Of a DNA stretch of 64,000 nt, positions 9,180 to 19,174 are shown piece after piece. This DNA comes from Ypsolopha sequella (lineage: Eukaryota; Arthropoda; Insecta; Lepidoptera; Ypsolophidae): contig OW203987.1 in NCBI GenBank assembly GCA_934047225.1, positions 2,445,501 through 2,509,500 of the forward strand. Direction: 5' to 3'. The notes below the pieces were generated by a model, which searched no databases, had not been told where the DNA came from, and saw only the letters and a program-made list of their open reading frames with translations. How positions within the stretch are numbered: position 1 is the first letter of the stretch; each line of letters opens with the position of its first letter. The translations under genes and the position numbers were made by a program.

Positions 9180-11690
9180 TCATTTATTGTAACCAGCTAA
9201 TTTAAGGTCCTTGATGTGCCAAGTACCAATATCTTTACCAGTCATATCTTCCAATACATATACTAAAGGAGACTTTTTAGCGGAAATACGACATTTTATA
9301 AACTTTGGGGCTAATTTCTTGCAAAAGTATTTGTCTTTATCGCTGAGAACGTAAGCGCGCTTAAAGACTATGTCCCCTACATTAAACTCTGCTGATTTGC
9401 GTCGCAAATTGTAATGACCAGTATTTTTCTGATGGGCATGCCAAAGAGATGACTGCACTTTATCAAAAATTTCTGATAAACAACCTAAATTTTCTGCGTA
9501 GACGTCACGAGGTAGGAAAAAAATTTCGTTGCCAAGATCGGTGTCAGTGTAATGGGTACCACACGTAACCAACTCACGACCGTAGACTAAAAAGGAAGGT
9601 GTATACCCTGTAGACTCATTCACCGAATTGTTGATAGCAAATTGTATTTTAGGGATATTAGTGTCCCAGGACCTGTGGTCGTTATCAACAAAAGTAGAAA
9701 CGCAAGTCATAATTGTTTTATTGTAGCGCTCCACCGTATTAACCTGTGGCGTATATCTGGGAGTAAAATAGATGTTTGGTATATTATACTTCTTGAAAAA
9801 AGATTCCGTGCTACTAGAAATAAACTGGCTACCATTGTCAAGAAGGATGGTTTGGGGTATACCATGTACCATGAAAACAGATTCTTCAAGAATTTTTATA
9901 ACTACTTCCGAATTGGCCCGTTTAATTGGGAAAATTAAACAAAATTTTGAAAAACAGCACGTGACTACTAAAATGTAACTATTTTGCTTCCGGCTAGTAG
10001 GAAGAGGGCCAATAAAATCAATGGAGATCATCTGAAATGGCCTGGAGCAATGTTTTGGTCGACCCAATTCACCTAGTGTAGTGTGATTTTGTGCCTTGTA
10101 CGCCAAGCATTTTCCGCAAGAACCTACAAATTTTACTACATCTTGATGCATGCCTGGCCAATAAAAGCGTAATGCAAGGCGGCGATAAGTCTTGAATATA
10201 CCAAGATGACCTGCTGTAGGTTCTGCGTGATTTTCGAAAATTACTTTTTCGCGTAATTCTTGCGGGACGACCTCCTTCCAAGCAAATTCGTTTGTTAAGG
10301 TGGAGTTTGCCTTCGACAGCCTAAAGAGGGAATTATTTTTAATGATGAAATTTGGAAAATTACCTGGAGTATTGAGGCAACCATTATACATTTTCTTGTA
10401 CCACGTATCATTAGTGTCCAAATAAGAGTTGGCTGTTGATACTGCATCACAAGGTACAGCTCTAGAAAGGGCATCGGGAATAACATTATCGACCCCACGC
10501 CTGTGCTTCATTTCAAAGTTGAATGAAGATAACCTGACTCCCCATCGAGCCAGCCTACCTGTGGGATTGCTGAGTGACAAAAACCATTTTAGCGCCGAAT
10601 GATCTGTATAAACGGTAAAGGTTTGGCCATTTTCCAGGTAACACCGCCAGTGCTCGAGGGCAGTAATCACTGCAAGAGTTTCCCTCTCAGTTATACTATA
10701 ATTTTTCTCAGCACTGGTCAGTGAGCGGCTCATGTAAGCGATTGGGTGTTCTTTACCGTCAACAGTCTGTGTAAGCATGGCGCCGACGCCATAATTACTT
10801 GCGTCTGTGTGGACCTCGAACGGTAGATTATAGTCAGGGCAAGATAACACCGGAGCTGAGACTAAAGACTCCTTTAATTTATTAAAAGAGGCGTCTGCTT
10901 CGGGTGTCCACTTAAATGGTGGTGCGTTCTTTTTATTAGATGTCAGTTTGTTTAATGGACCCGCAACTGTACTAAAATTGGGTACAAACCGACGGTACCA
11001 GGTAGCTGTTCCCAGGAAGCGTTTAAGATCCTTTCGACAAGTAGGAGTCGGGTAGTTAAGGATCGCTTCAACTTTTTCTGGGTCAGTCCGTAAACCATTT
11101 GCGTCCACAACATATCCCAAGTATTTGAGCTGACTACGGAAAAACTTACACTTCTCCAGGTTAACTGTTAAGTTTGCGTGTTTCAGCTTTTCAAGGACAC
11201 GTAATAACAGTGACACGTGCTCCTCAAAAGAGCTGCTAATGATGACAATGTCATCCATATATGCAAATGTTTTGAGGTCAAAATCACCGAATAACATATC
11301 AACCAGCCTTTGCTGAGTTGCAGGAGCATTGGTTAAACCAAAGGCTGTAGTTTTAAATCGAAGAGTACCACGTCCAGGAATATAAAATGCTGTCTTGTCT
11401 CGGTCTTCAGGCGCTATCAAAATCTGCCAAAATGCTTTAGACAAATCAATACTGCTTAGAAACTTGGCATCACGTAAATTGTCCAGTATTTCTGAAACGT
11501 AAGGCAAATTGTACGCATCTCGCTTAGTGACAGAATTTAATTTACGGCTGTCTAAACAAAACCGAGGCTGTCCGTTCTTTTTATGTACAATTAGCACAGG
11601 AGAAGACCAGGCACTTTCACAGCGTTCAACCACATCCAGATCCAGCATCTCATCAACCTGCTCTTGTAAAATCCGTTGTTTTTCAGGTGA
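9180..11690 (-). CDS. pol: Gypsy Pol: reverse transcriptase, RNase H, integrase
   Basis: About 836 codons lie downstream of an in-frame TAA. RT comes first: VLIVHKKNGQPRFCLDSRKLN, SSIDLSKAFWQI, FGLTNAPATQQRLVD and the catalytic YMDD near 11245. RNase H follows: FEVHTDASNYGVGAML, then a TDHSALKW region. The integrase has an HHCC zinc region near 10230-10110, the first core Asp in SIDFIGPLP, the second in LLDNGSQF and the Glu in VERYNKT. A GPY/F-like C-terminal region ends at 9180. Length and order match Metaviridae (Gypsy) Pol. The first internal methionine is at 11648, but the native protein should come from a Gag-Pr-Pol fusion, so there is no true separate start. Confidence 0.93.
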   Translation of the reverse strand, partial: SPEKQRILQEQVDEMLDLDVVERCESAWSSPVLIVHKKNGQPRFCLDSRKLNSVTKRDAYNLPYVSEILDNLRDAKFLSSIDLSKAFWQILIAPEDRDKTAFYIPGRGTLRFKTTAFGLTNAPATQQRLVDMLFGDFDLKTFAYMDDIVIISSSFEEHVSLLLRVLEKLKHANLTVNLEKCKFFRSQLKYLGYVVDANGLRTDPEKVEAILNYPTPTCRKDLKRFLGTATWYRRFVPNFSTVAGPLNKLTSNKKNAPPFKWTPEADASFNKLKESLVSAPVLSCPDYNLPFEVHTDASNYGVGAMLTQTVDGKEHPIAYMSRSLTSAEKNYSITERETLAVITALEHWRCYLENGQTFTVYTDHSALKWFLSLSNPTGRLARWGVRLSSFNFEMKHRRGVDNVIPDALSRAVPCDAVSTANSYLDTNDTWYKKMYNGCLNTPGNFPNFIIKNNSLFRLSKANSTLTNEFAWKEVVPQELREKVIFENHAEPTAGHLGIFKTYRRLALRFYWPGMHQDVVKFVGSCGKCLAYKAQNHTTLGELGRPKHCSRPFQMISIDFIGPLPTSRKQNSYILVVTCCFSKFCLIFPIKRANSEVVIKILEESVFMVHGIPQTILLDNGSQFISSSTESFFKKYNIPNIYFTPRYTPQVNTVERYNKTIMTCVSTFVDNDHRSWDTNIPKIQFAINNSVNESTGYTPSFLVYGRELVTCGTHYTDTDLGNEIFFLPRDVYAENLGCLSEIFDKVQSSLWHAHQKNTGHYNLRRKSAEFNVGDIVFKRAYVLSDKDKYFCKKLAPKFIKCRISAKKSPLVYVLEDMTGKDIGTWHIKDLKLAGYNK

Positions 11691-12407
11691 TTACCTGTAA
11701 TAGCGCTGTCGTATCGGTTGCGCGTCACCTGTTTCGATACGGTGCGTAATTAAATTGGTTCTCCCTAAACCCTTCATCTCCATTGAGATATCTTTAAATT
11801 GCTGCACGATATCATCAGCAATCAACCTTTGCGCGTCATTTAAATTATTGTAGGACTGCAAACAAATGTCGGTTGAATCTACTTTAATCTCCGCCAAGGA
11901 AGTATTTGATAAAGTTACACTACCCAAATACTTGGGGCAGATCCTAAAAGCACGCCAAAAGTCTATACCTAGGATAAATGAGGTATCTACCTCAGGAATG
12001 ACGTGAGTTTTAATTATATGGAAATCATTCTCAAATGTTATTGGCAAATTTATGTAACCTATACTTTTAATGGATTCACCACCTGCAGTAGTAATAGTAA
12101 TACGTTCATCGTCAATTACCTTCAAACCGTGTTCCAGTAAGACTTTATGACTACCATTACCTAGTAAAGTTATCGCTGATCCAGAATCCAACAATCCACA
12201 AGCTGTAATATCATTTACTTTAACAGAAACGTAGGGTCTATTATCATTAAAAGGCTTAGCATCCAGAATTGTGGAGACCCTATAGCAATTAAAAAATCTT
12301 TCAATAAAATCGAGCCAAGTATTCCACTCGATAGCATCGAATTTTGAGGCACAATTCTGGGAAATTAGTTTTTTGAAGTAGACGGATTGTTTGTAGGTGC
12401 CTGACAT
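11691..12407 (-). CDS. Gypsy protease region of Pol, ending at an internal TAA
   Basis: This frame overlaps the end of gag by about 43 nt and lies one base back (-1), the usual Gag-Pol arrangement. It contains the aspartic protease motif LLDSGSAITLLG near 12180 and the second motif ILGIDFWRAF near 11955, where retropepsins have ILG. The frame runs in register into the RT ORF but ends at a TAA at 11691-11693, just where RYYR is normally followed by a valine/serine stretch. That stop would cut RT and integrase off from translation unless it is read through. Confidence 0.88.
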   Translation of the reverse strand: MSGTYKQSVYFKKLISQNCASKFDAIEWNTWLDFIERFFNCYRVSTILDAKPFNDNRPYVSVKVNDITACGLLDSGSAITLLGNGSHKVLLEHGLKVIDDERITITTAGGESIKSIGYINLPITFENDFHIIKTHVIPEVDTSFILGIDFWRAFRICPKYLGSVTLSNTSLAEIKVDSTDICLQSYNNLNDAQRLIADDIVQQFKDISMEMKGLGRTNLITHRIETGDAQPIRQRYYR

Positions 12408-13735
12408 TCAGGACAATCCGGATACTTGACACCCTTGTGACCACATTTAAAACATAACAAGGACCTATTTGGGTTTCTGCATTGGCGGAGATTGTGCGAA
12501 TTCTCCCGACATCTAGGACAAAACAAAAGTTTTTCGGCATCAATTGCATGTACATATTCCTCATTGTTAGTTTTATAAGGATTATATTTATTTAAGTTAT
12601 TAGAATTATTTTGATTATAATTATAATTTTTATTCTGGAAATTCTTATTATTATACGAATTGTTATAGTTCGGTTTCTTTCCCGAACAATTCGAATTCGA
12701 ATACGCAAACTCAGGAGCCAATGTTTCACGTGTTACACCAACAGGTTCGCGGAAATGAGTAAGACGAGATTGAAAAGTCTCGTAATTGCGGCAAAGAGTT
12801 CTTAATTGCTCTATAGTAGTAATTTCAGTTGAAGAAGCGAGTGTACTCGCGTAGCACGGGCGAATATTATGCAATAATATTTCAAGTTTGTCTTCTTCTG
12901 ACAAGGTTTTAGATAATCGCGTAAACATACCAAACATGATGGATAAATATATTGTTATATTTTCTGAGACGCCCTGAGTTCGGCTACGAATTTCATCTAA
13001 AAGTCGGTAATCAAAATCTGATTTATCAAAATCCTGTTTCAGTAAAACTTTAAGATCGCTCCAAGATGACACTTGATCCTTTACGCTCCTAAACCAGTGT
13101 AGTGCTTTGTCTGTAAATATCTCGGTAGCATATGACAGAAGCTTAGAATCTGATATACTTCTTGCCTTGCAGAATTCAGAGACGCGTTCAATAAAAGCAC
13201 GTACGCAAGTATCGCCATTAAATCTTAATTTGCCTAGATCAGCCAAACCTCCGCGGTCACAAGAAACATTTATCACGGGAATTACAGTTTGGTCAACCGA
13301 TGTCTCCTGAGATGAAGAAGGTGAAACCGAAAGAGTGTCGACTCCCCTCTCTAAGAACGTCTTAAATTGACCAGCAAGGTTTTTATACAATGTCAAGGTA
13401 TCTTTATATTGTGCTTTATGCTCCTCCGAAGGAACAATCCGATGAATTCTATGATAAAGATGGTTAAGTAAGTTCTCAGTGCGCTTAACAAGTGCTATAT
13501 CTGGTTGAGGATCTTCAAGATTCTGTTCCACTTTACCTAAGACCTCTAAACAACCCGTAAGATCTTCCACTACTTCGAAAGGGGACTCCAAAATTTCCTC
13601 GGATGGATATCCAGCCGCCAATTTAACTATTTGTTTTCGCAAATCAGATACTTTAAAACCAGGTGTAGTTCCTCTGATTGCAACTTCGTACTCAAGTTCC
13701 GACTTTCGGAGTGACAGAAACTTAATGGGATACAT
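12365..13735 (-). CDS. gag: Gypsy Gag
   Basis: 456 codons begin at an ATG and end at 12365. The middle (about residues 165-320) is a capsid-like domain with SDSKLLSYATEIFTDKALHW and LLHNIRPCYASTL. An Asn/Tyr-rich linker (about 360-395) follows. Two cysteine clusters close the protein: CPRCRENSHNLRQC and CFKCGHKGV...CPEC. The last is the CX2C...CX2C form common in insect Gypsy elements in place of the standard CCHC knuckle. It acts as the structural protein and binds the element's RNA. No lesion was seen. Confidence 0.9.
   Translation of the reverse strand: MYPIKFLSLRKSELEYEVAIRGTTPGFKVSDLRKQIVKLAAGYPSEEILESPFEVVEDLTGCLEVLGKVEQNLEDPQPDIALVKRTENLLNHLYHRIHRIVPSEEHKAQYKDTLTLYKNLAGQFKTFLERGVDTLSVSPSSSQETSVDQTVIPVINVSCDRGGLADLGKLRFNGDTCVRAFIERVSEFCKARSISDSKLLSYATEIFTDKALHWFRSVKDQVSSWSDLKVLLKQDFDKSDFDYRLLDEIRSRTQGVSENITIYLSIMFGMFTRLSKTLSEEDKLEILLHNIRPCYASTLASSTEITTIEQLRTLCRNYETFQSRLTHFREPVGVTRETLAPEFAYSNSNCSGKKPNYNNSYNNKNFQNKNYNYNQNNSNNLNKYNPYKTNNEEYVHAIDAEKLLFCPRCRENSHNLRQCRNPNRSLLCFKCGHKGVKYPDCPECQAPTNNPSTSKN
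12368..12374 (-). promoter_or_regulatory. -1 ribosomal frameshift slippery site (A AAA AAC)
   Basis: The last sense codons of gag read TCA AAA AAC TAA. This gives the canonical X XXY YYZ heptamer A-AAA-AAC in the zero frame directly before the stop. Slipping back one base enters the protease frame (KKLISQN...). Position and register are exactly what programmed -1 frameshifting needs. I did not model a downstream pseudoknot. Confidence 0.85.
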
Positions 13736-14357
13736 TTTCGTTAAACAAAAAAGATTTTACTATCGACAGAATAAAAAAAATATATATATGAAAGAAAAAA
13801 AAAATCTTACAAGTCACGATAGTAGAATAAATGGTGAACAGCACTTAAAATAACCCTCTAGCAACTAAAATAATAATTCAAAACAACAACAATATTAATT
13901 AATAATTGGCATAATACTCCGTCCTGTTACAAAATGAAATACGATGACTAGAACGCTTGGTTTTGTCGATTTATAAAATTATTACCAACAAAAATATTAT
14001 TATTGATAGAAAAATAATCAACAAAAAGAAGAAAAAAAAAATGCAAATAAAAAATTAACAACTAATGTGTACGTGGTTAAACAAAAATTAAAACATGTAA
14101 ATAATTAATTCAAATCAAATAATAATTAAAATTGAGATTACTTTTTTTGCTGTCAGTACTTTTATGTACGACACAAATTTGAAAATTGATACAAAAACTC
14201 AAGTAATGTACGTAACGAATAACATAAAATAAATATTACCATGTACACATAAGCTGTAAAAGCGAAAACCAAAAAAAAATGAGCGTTTAACAAAAAAACA
14301 ACACACCAACAACAACACTAACTACAAACCAGGAATAAGGAACCAAACTTATTTTTA
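13736..14357 (-). other. Gypsy untranslated leader
   Basis: This A/T-rich non-coding leader lies between the primer binding site and the gag ATG. No open frame of note is present. Packaging signals would be expected here but cannot be recognised by eye. Confidence 0.6.
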
Positions 14358-14373
14358 ACCACGTTTAGGCGCC
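14358..14373 (-). other. Gypsy primer binding site, tRNA-Lys-like
   Basis: One base after the 5' LTR the minus strand reads TGGCGCCTAAACGTGG. This resembles the complement of a tRNA-Lys 3' end (TGGCGCC then AACGTGG). The primer identity is from general knowledge of such sites and was not checked against a tRNA set. Confidence 0.7.
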
Positions 14374-14374
14374 A

Positions 14375-15463
14375 GTGTGACGTCCCTACCTGTCTATCCC
14401 TAAATTAGGGTAGGGATAAATAAATTGATAGACGAGGCAGGAGTCCGTTAATAAAAAAATATATATTAAAAAAAAAAAAATAATAATAATAATAAAATCG
14501 GGCCGAAATAAGTTTGATCCCCCGAGATGGTTTCAATCCGCACTTCCCTGTAGCCGCGGGCGGTCTCCAGCCGAAGGTACGTGGGATTTGCTGGGACGGG
14601 CGGCGGCGGCGCGAGTCGAAGTTCTAGCGACCGGCGACGTTGCGGTGTGGCGATCTTCGTGTGGAAGGAGTAGGCTCTTCAAAGACAGGTCCCAAATTTC
14701 AGTTGGCGTATTAATTCGCCTTAACAGCCGTAGCGTTGTTCCCTGCAAATCCACGGACGTGTTATTATTCACGACCGAACACAAAGGTTGGCCAGCCACG
14801 ACAAATCAGGGAACCGCGGTAATGTAGTTATTGTCGTGGTGGTTCCAACAGCAGAACGGAGTTACAATCATGGAATAACTTAATACATAAACACAAAAAA
14901 ATAAACGAACTAGGTAATACTGTTCACCGTTTACTTACCCGAGTTGGGGAACAAAGGAAAATCCAATAATGCGTCACACACAAATAAATAATGTCCTGGT
15001 ATTATTCCAGCAATAGTAATCACTTCAGATATTTATGTTGTAACCTTTTAACAATATAAAAATAACATATAACTAGGTCCCGACAATTATATTTTACGGC
15101 AATTATAGTGACCGTTATTTAGTTGTCGCGTTGGTACATCGAGACCCGAGAGTGGAATGTGTCGCGAGTTCCGGCCGGGCGGCGCACCGCGACGCCGACG
15201 GCCGCGTCATCGAGGCGCGAGAACAACGAACGAGTTTGCGGGTACCGCTCGCAATAAAAAAATATGAATATTAGGTTATGTATGTTTTAAAATTAATTTA
15301 ATTAATTGTTTTAATATTTATTGAGATAGCAGTCTGTAAATAATAATAAGTAATTGAACTGCTTTGTAAAAATTTATTTAGAATTGTAATTTTAAGATGT
15401 ACATAATTATTAATTAAAATAATTAATACTTCATTATGGAACGTTCACAAGTGCAACGTTACA
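14375..15463 (-). repeat. Gypsy 5' LTR (1089 bp)
   Basis: The LTR is TG...CA bounded and followed by TTAT (15464-15467), which matches 5290-5293. It is near-identical to 8057-9043 plus 5294-5398 and homologous to the solo LTR at 62587-63670. In the element's sense direction its last third contains an 88-codon open frame (14533-14799) without an ATG; see findings. Confidence 0.93.
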
Positions 15464-15467
15464 TTAT

Positions 15468-16211
15468 GAATTTATCCATTTTCTGCGTACAAAAATAAGC
15501 ATGCAATGCAACAAAATATATATAATTAATAATTTATAGTTATTATTATTATTTATAGTTATTAATTATATAGTTAATAATTTTTCAATGCAAGTGCTCG
15601 TAAAGGCCCACTTTTTATGCATCAAAACCTAACAAAAAGTCGATTATTTTGCCCTAGGGCTTTATTACTATTATTTTTTAATTTATTTACGAGAAGTTGG
15701 CTAACCTGCAACCTTTCCTGTGTACCATAAATGTTATACTTTTTTTTCCACTGTTATACGGCTCTGGATACAGTCCTTTTGAGCCAATCATTAACTTGCA
15801 AAATTCTAACAATGTAACTTTCAACTTTAATAATTAAATTGTTTTCTTTGATTATATTTGTTTTATTTCCTCACACTATGCATTGAAAAACGTAGTATGA
15901 TACACGGGCGTAAGAGCAATAAATTACTCGGTTACGTCCTCGTAATTTATTCCTTTTCGTCCTTGTAGCATAAACTACTATAATATGCGTGCCAAAGATA
16001 AGCAAAAAAAAAACACAAAACTCCCACAAGCATCCCGTTTAATTTCAAAATTCATTAAAATAAAACAAACAGGTACGTAAAAAAATTACCATAAACAAAA
16101 AAAAAAAGGGTGGTAAGTTACACTTAAAAATCCAAAAAAGAACAGGTTCTACATTTAGTTACTATATGTGTAAATACAATCACGAAAATAAAAGACAAAA
16201 CAAGGCATTTT
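15468..16211. other. AT-rich non-coding stretch
   Basis: There is no gene. It contains runs of TTATTA/TAATTA type and homopolymers only. Confidence 0.55.
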
Positions 16212-17810
16212 TAGGGTTCCGTAGTACCTAAAAGGTACAAAGGAACCTTTATGGTGAGACTCCGTTGTCCGTCCGTCCGTAAATGTCAATTATAGATCAT
16301 AACTGGCCAATTACAGGAAACCTATAGCGATAAAAAAAAATTCAGCACTAATGAGAAATCCAAAAAAAGAAGTAAAATAAATAAAAAAATATTTTATAAA
16401 AATACAGTATGGGTATCAAATTGTAGGTATTAAAAATTTGATTGTAAAAATATATACTTTTAATATGTTTACTGACACTGGTTTCGAGAAATCTTTAAAA
16501 AACCCCAAAAATACATATGTCCGCCCCCTTATCTCTGAAACTGGTAAACCGAAAAATATGACAAAAATGTCAATTGTTGTAAGAGTACAGCTCGTAGAAA
16601 AATTTAAATATTTGGGCTTATTAGTTGACAAACACTATAATTCGAAGTTACATATTAATGAAGTAAGCAATAGATTAAGATCAGTACTCGGCCAATTCTA
16701 CCACCTGAATAGGATATTAAATAAACGCACCCTGTACATTGTTTACTATGCTCTCATTGCTAAGTTACGGCTTTAACTTCGTATGGACTTACCTTTAAAA
16801 CTTATTTAGACCAAATAAAACACTTACAAATAAGAACATTAAAATATTTAGTGGATAAAAATACAAAAGAGAAATGTAAAGGTGAGTATGATAAAATATT
16901 TTTAGTTTGTAAGATCCTTCCTGTTCACTGTAAAGTTAAATACTTAATTGCTTTAGATTCATATTTCACTCAAAACTACAAAACCCCAGTAGTACGCCGA
17001 CATTACACTAGATCAGTTAAGAAAGGTACATTGACACAGCCATCAGCAAAAAATTATTACGGGGAAAGAACTAGACAGTACTTGACTCCGAAGCTATGTA
17101 ACAGCTACCTTCTCTTGCTGGATAAAAACAAATTAAAAATAAGCACTATTAAACCAAAACTCAAAAGTATATTGTTAAAATTAAAATAATAAACAAGGTA
17201 TAAATAGGTAGATAAATGTACACGTAGATTGTAAATTGCGATTTTGCTGTATTCGTAGTTACATTAGTTAGACATAAGTAAATAACCGGAATTATATAAG
17301 CGCTTCGCCAACAAACTGTTTTGCAGTTTGGCCATCTTTGTAAAATTTTATAAAATGTATTATTGTAAAAATAAAAAAAGAAAAAAATATCATTACTGGC
17401 CAATTGCGGGAAAACTATAGCGATTAAAAAAATTCAGCACTAATGAGACATATAAAAAAAGAAGTAAAATTAATAAAAAAGATATATTATTTTATTAAAA
17501 TACAATATGGGTATCAAATTGTAGATATTAAAAAGCTGATTGTGAAAATATATCCTTTTACTATCCTTACTGGCACTGGTTTCGAGAAATCTTTAAAAAA
17601 TCACAAAAATATGAATGTCCCCCCCTTATCTCCAAAACTGATGGACCAAAAAATATGAAAAAAATCATGGTAATATGTGTTTACGTAAAGATTACAGGAA
17701 AAATAAAGCAGTCGAGAAATTCACGAAAAAAAATTACAAAATTAAATTTATCATCCACAATACGGAACCCTAGGTACGCGAGTCTGACTCGCACTTGGCC
17801 GGTTTTTTTG
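16212..17810 (+). repeat. lepidopteran interspersed repeat, split and partly duplicated
   Basis: The ends are the well-known pair TAGGGTTCCGTA...GTCCGTCCGT (from 16212) and ACGGAACCCTAGGTACGCG...CTTGGCCGG (to 17810), which bound a repeat abundant in moths and butterflies. About 270 bp of its interior occurs twice, at 16297-16567 and 17388-17666, on both sides of a LINE fragment. The two copies share the landmark TGGTTTCGAGAAATCTTTAA and differ at many positions, so the event is not recent. Confidence 0.7.
16568..17387 (+). pseudogene. LINE 3' end (RT C-terminal region)
   Basis: This is a fragment of the RT C-terminal part. VEKFKYLGLLVDKHYN near 16590 is the typical F-K-YLG motif downstream of the RT active site. 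It continues with NRLRSVLGQFYHLNRIL and, after a break near 16775, a second frame to 17189 ending in KPKLKSILLKLK. An A-rich 3' end follows at about 17345-17387. The fingers, palm and endonuclease are missing. At least one frameshift or stop is present. Confidence 0.65.
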
Positions 17811-18449
17811 TTAATCTGGCAACTGGAATCCAATCGCGGAACTAGAGACAATAAACTACGGCGAAATATTCGAAACGGACACCAAACACTGTCGGAAATT
17901 GTAACTAAACGACACAATGGAAAAAATATACTGAGAATGTAACTATTAAACAAATAAACACGTTAGTTCTCTTCAGAAAGCAGTATTAGGTACCTACGTA
18001 TATTATTTCCCCAATACCAGAAAGTTAAATAAATTAGTAAAAAAGTTTGCTTCATCCATGCACCAGTAAAAATCAAAATGAAATTACAGATTACGTACCT
18101 TTCGGAAAGAAAAAGCACACTGACCGACACGGCAAACCAACTATCGGCACAACTGTTCACCCATACCGGTAAACACTTTTTTTACTCACAAGTTTTTTTT
18201 ATAAATGTCAATTTCTGTTTTTGAGTTTTTGGCGCGGTGAAAAAATTGTCAATATACATTTTCATCAAGATTGCCAACCTCGCAACTTCATCGAGTTGCG
18301 TTCAATTATTCACACTATTCTCAGGTTCCAACAATGATAGCAGGATAACATATTGAATATATTGCCGCGCGTGCAAAGGAGACAGCATTAGAGTCAGTGT
18401 CATGGCACCGAATTTATGAACGCAGCTCTGATGCACTTGTTTTTTTTAT
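17811..18449. other. non-coding stretch
   Basis: No gene or repeat family is recognised in these 640 bp. Confidence 0.5.
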
Positions 18450-19165
18450 TATACGGGATCCTACGGGAGTGAAACGGGGGTCCAAAGTTTGTATTGGGAA
18501 ACAAGATTAGTTAGACTATTTTATTCCAGACTTCACAGGAGTTCTCCTATTTATAAATGAATAAACATGTATTTCAGTTTTTTTTCAGAATTCAACCCCT
18601 AAAGGGGGGAAATGGGGTGACAAAGTCTGAAAAACAACATGGGTATCATTTGTATGGTTTATCGGGTCGCTGATTACAAAAACAACAACAATTTTAAAAT
18701 CCAACGTGGTGAACCTGAAAAAGGCTTTTCCAGAATTAACCCCTAAAAGGGGGTAATGGGGTGACAAAGTCTGAAAACCAACATGGGTATCGTTTGTATG
18801 GTTTATCGGGTCGCTGATAACGAAAACAAAAACGATTTCTAAATCCAATGTAGTGGATGTGAAATACCATCATCCCCTGTTGGGGTGCGATGGGGTTGAA
18901 ATGTGTAAATATCATTTCTATGGTTTTTTGGGACGTTAATTACGAAAATGGCATCGATTTTGAAATTTAATATAGTGGACATGAAAATTCTTGAAAGTAT
19001 ATGTGCCAGAGCAAATCATAGCCATACAAGTGATCCTTTTAGGGGTCCATTTTTTTCTTTTTGAGGTATCTATCTACGAGTATCTATATATCCACAATCT
19101 ATCTAAAACCTATCAAAAAAATTCCATCTGACTTTTTTGAAGTGGGAGTCCGAGAATAATTTCTT
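18450..19165 (-). repeat. lepidopteran interspersed repeat, minus-strand copy
   Basis: This is the reverse complement of much of 40190-40780. Shared landmarks are GGGTATC(A/G)TTTGTATGGTT, TCGGGTCGCTGATTA and the TATCTAT-rich end near 19080. Here the roughly 130-bp unit with the CCCCTAAA...GGGTGACAAAGTCTGAAAA block occurs twice in tandem (about 18590-18715 and 18722-18847), while the other copy has it once. Confidence 0.65.
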
Positions 19166-19174
19166 GCAAATTAG

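Larger units (their letters stand above)
5294..15463 (-). mobile_element. complete Gypsy LTR retrotransposon, with a LINE nested in its 3' LTR
   Basis: This is a full element on the minus strand. The 5' LTR is 14375-15463 and the 3' LTR is 5294-9043, split by a LINE at about 5399-8056. A TTAT duplication flanks it at 5290-5293 and 15464-15467. LTRs begin TG and end CA. A primer binding site follows the 5' LTR and a G-rich purine tract precedes the 3' LTR. Genes in order are gag, protease, and RT-RNase H-integrase; there is no envelope gene. The comparable LTR parts (about 986 bp) differ by three substitutions (8305, 8828, 8912), so the insertion is recent. One in-frame stop between protease and RT probably makes this copy non-autonomous. 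Confidence 0.93.

Noticed and set aside
12611..12805. Ile-rich plus-strand frame
   Set aside because: It is antisense to the Asn-rich linker of Gag.
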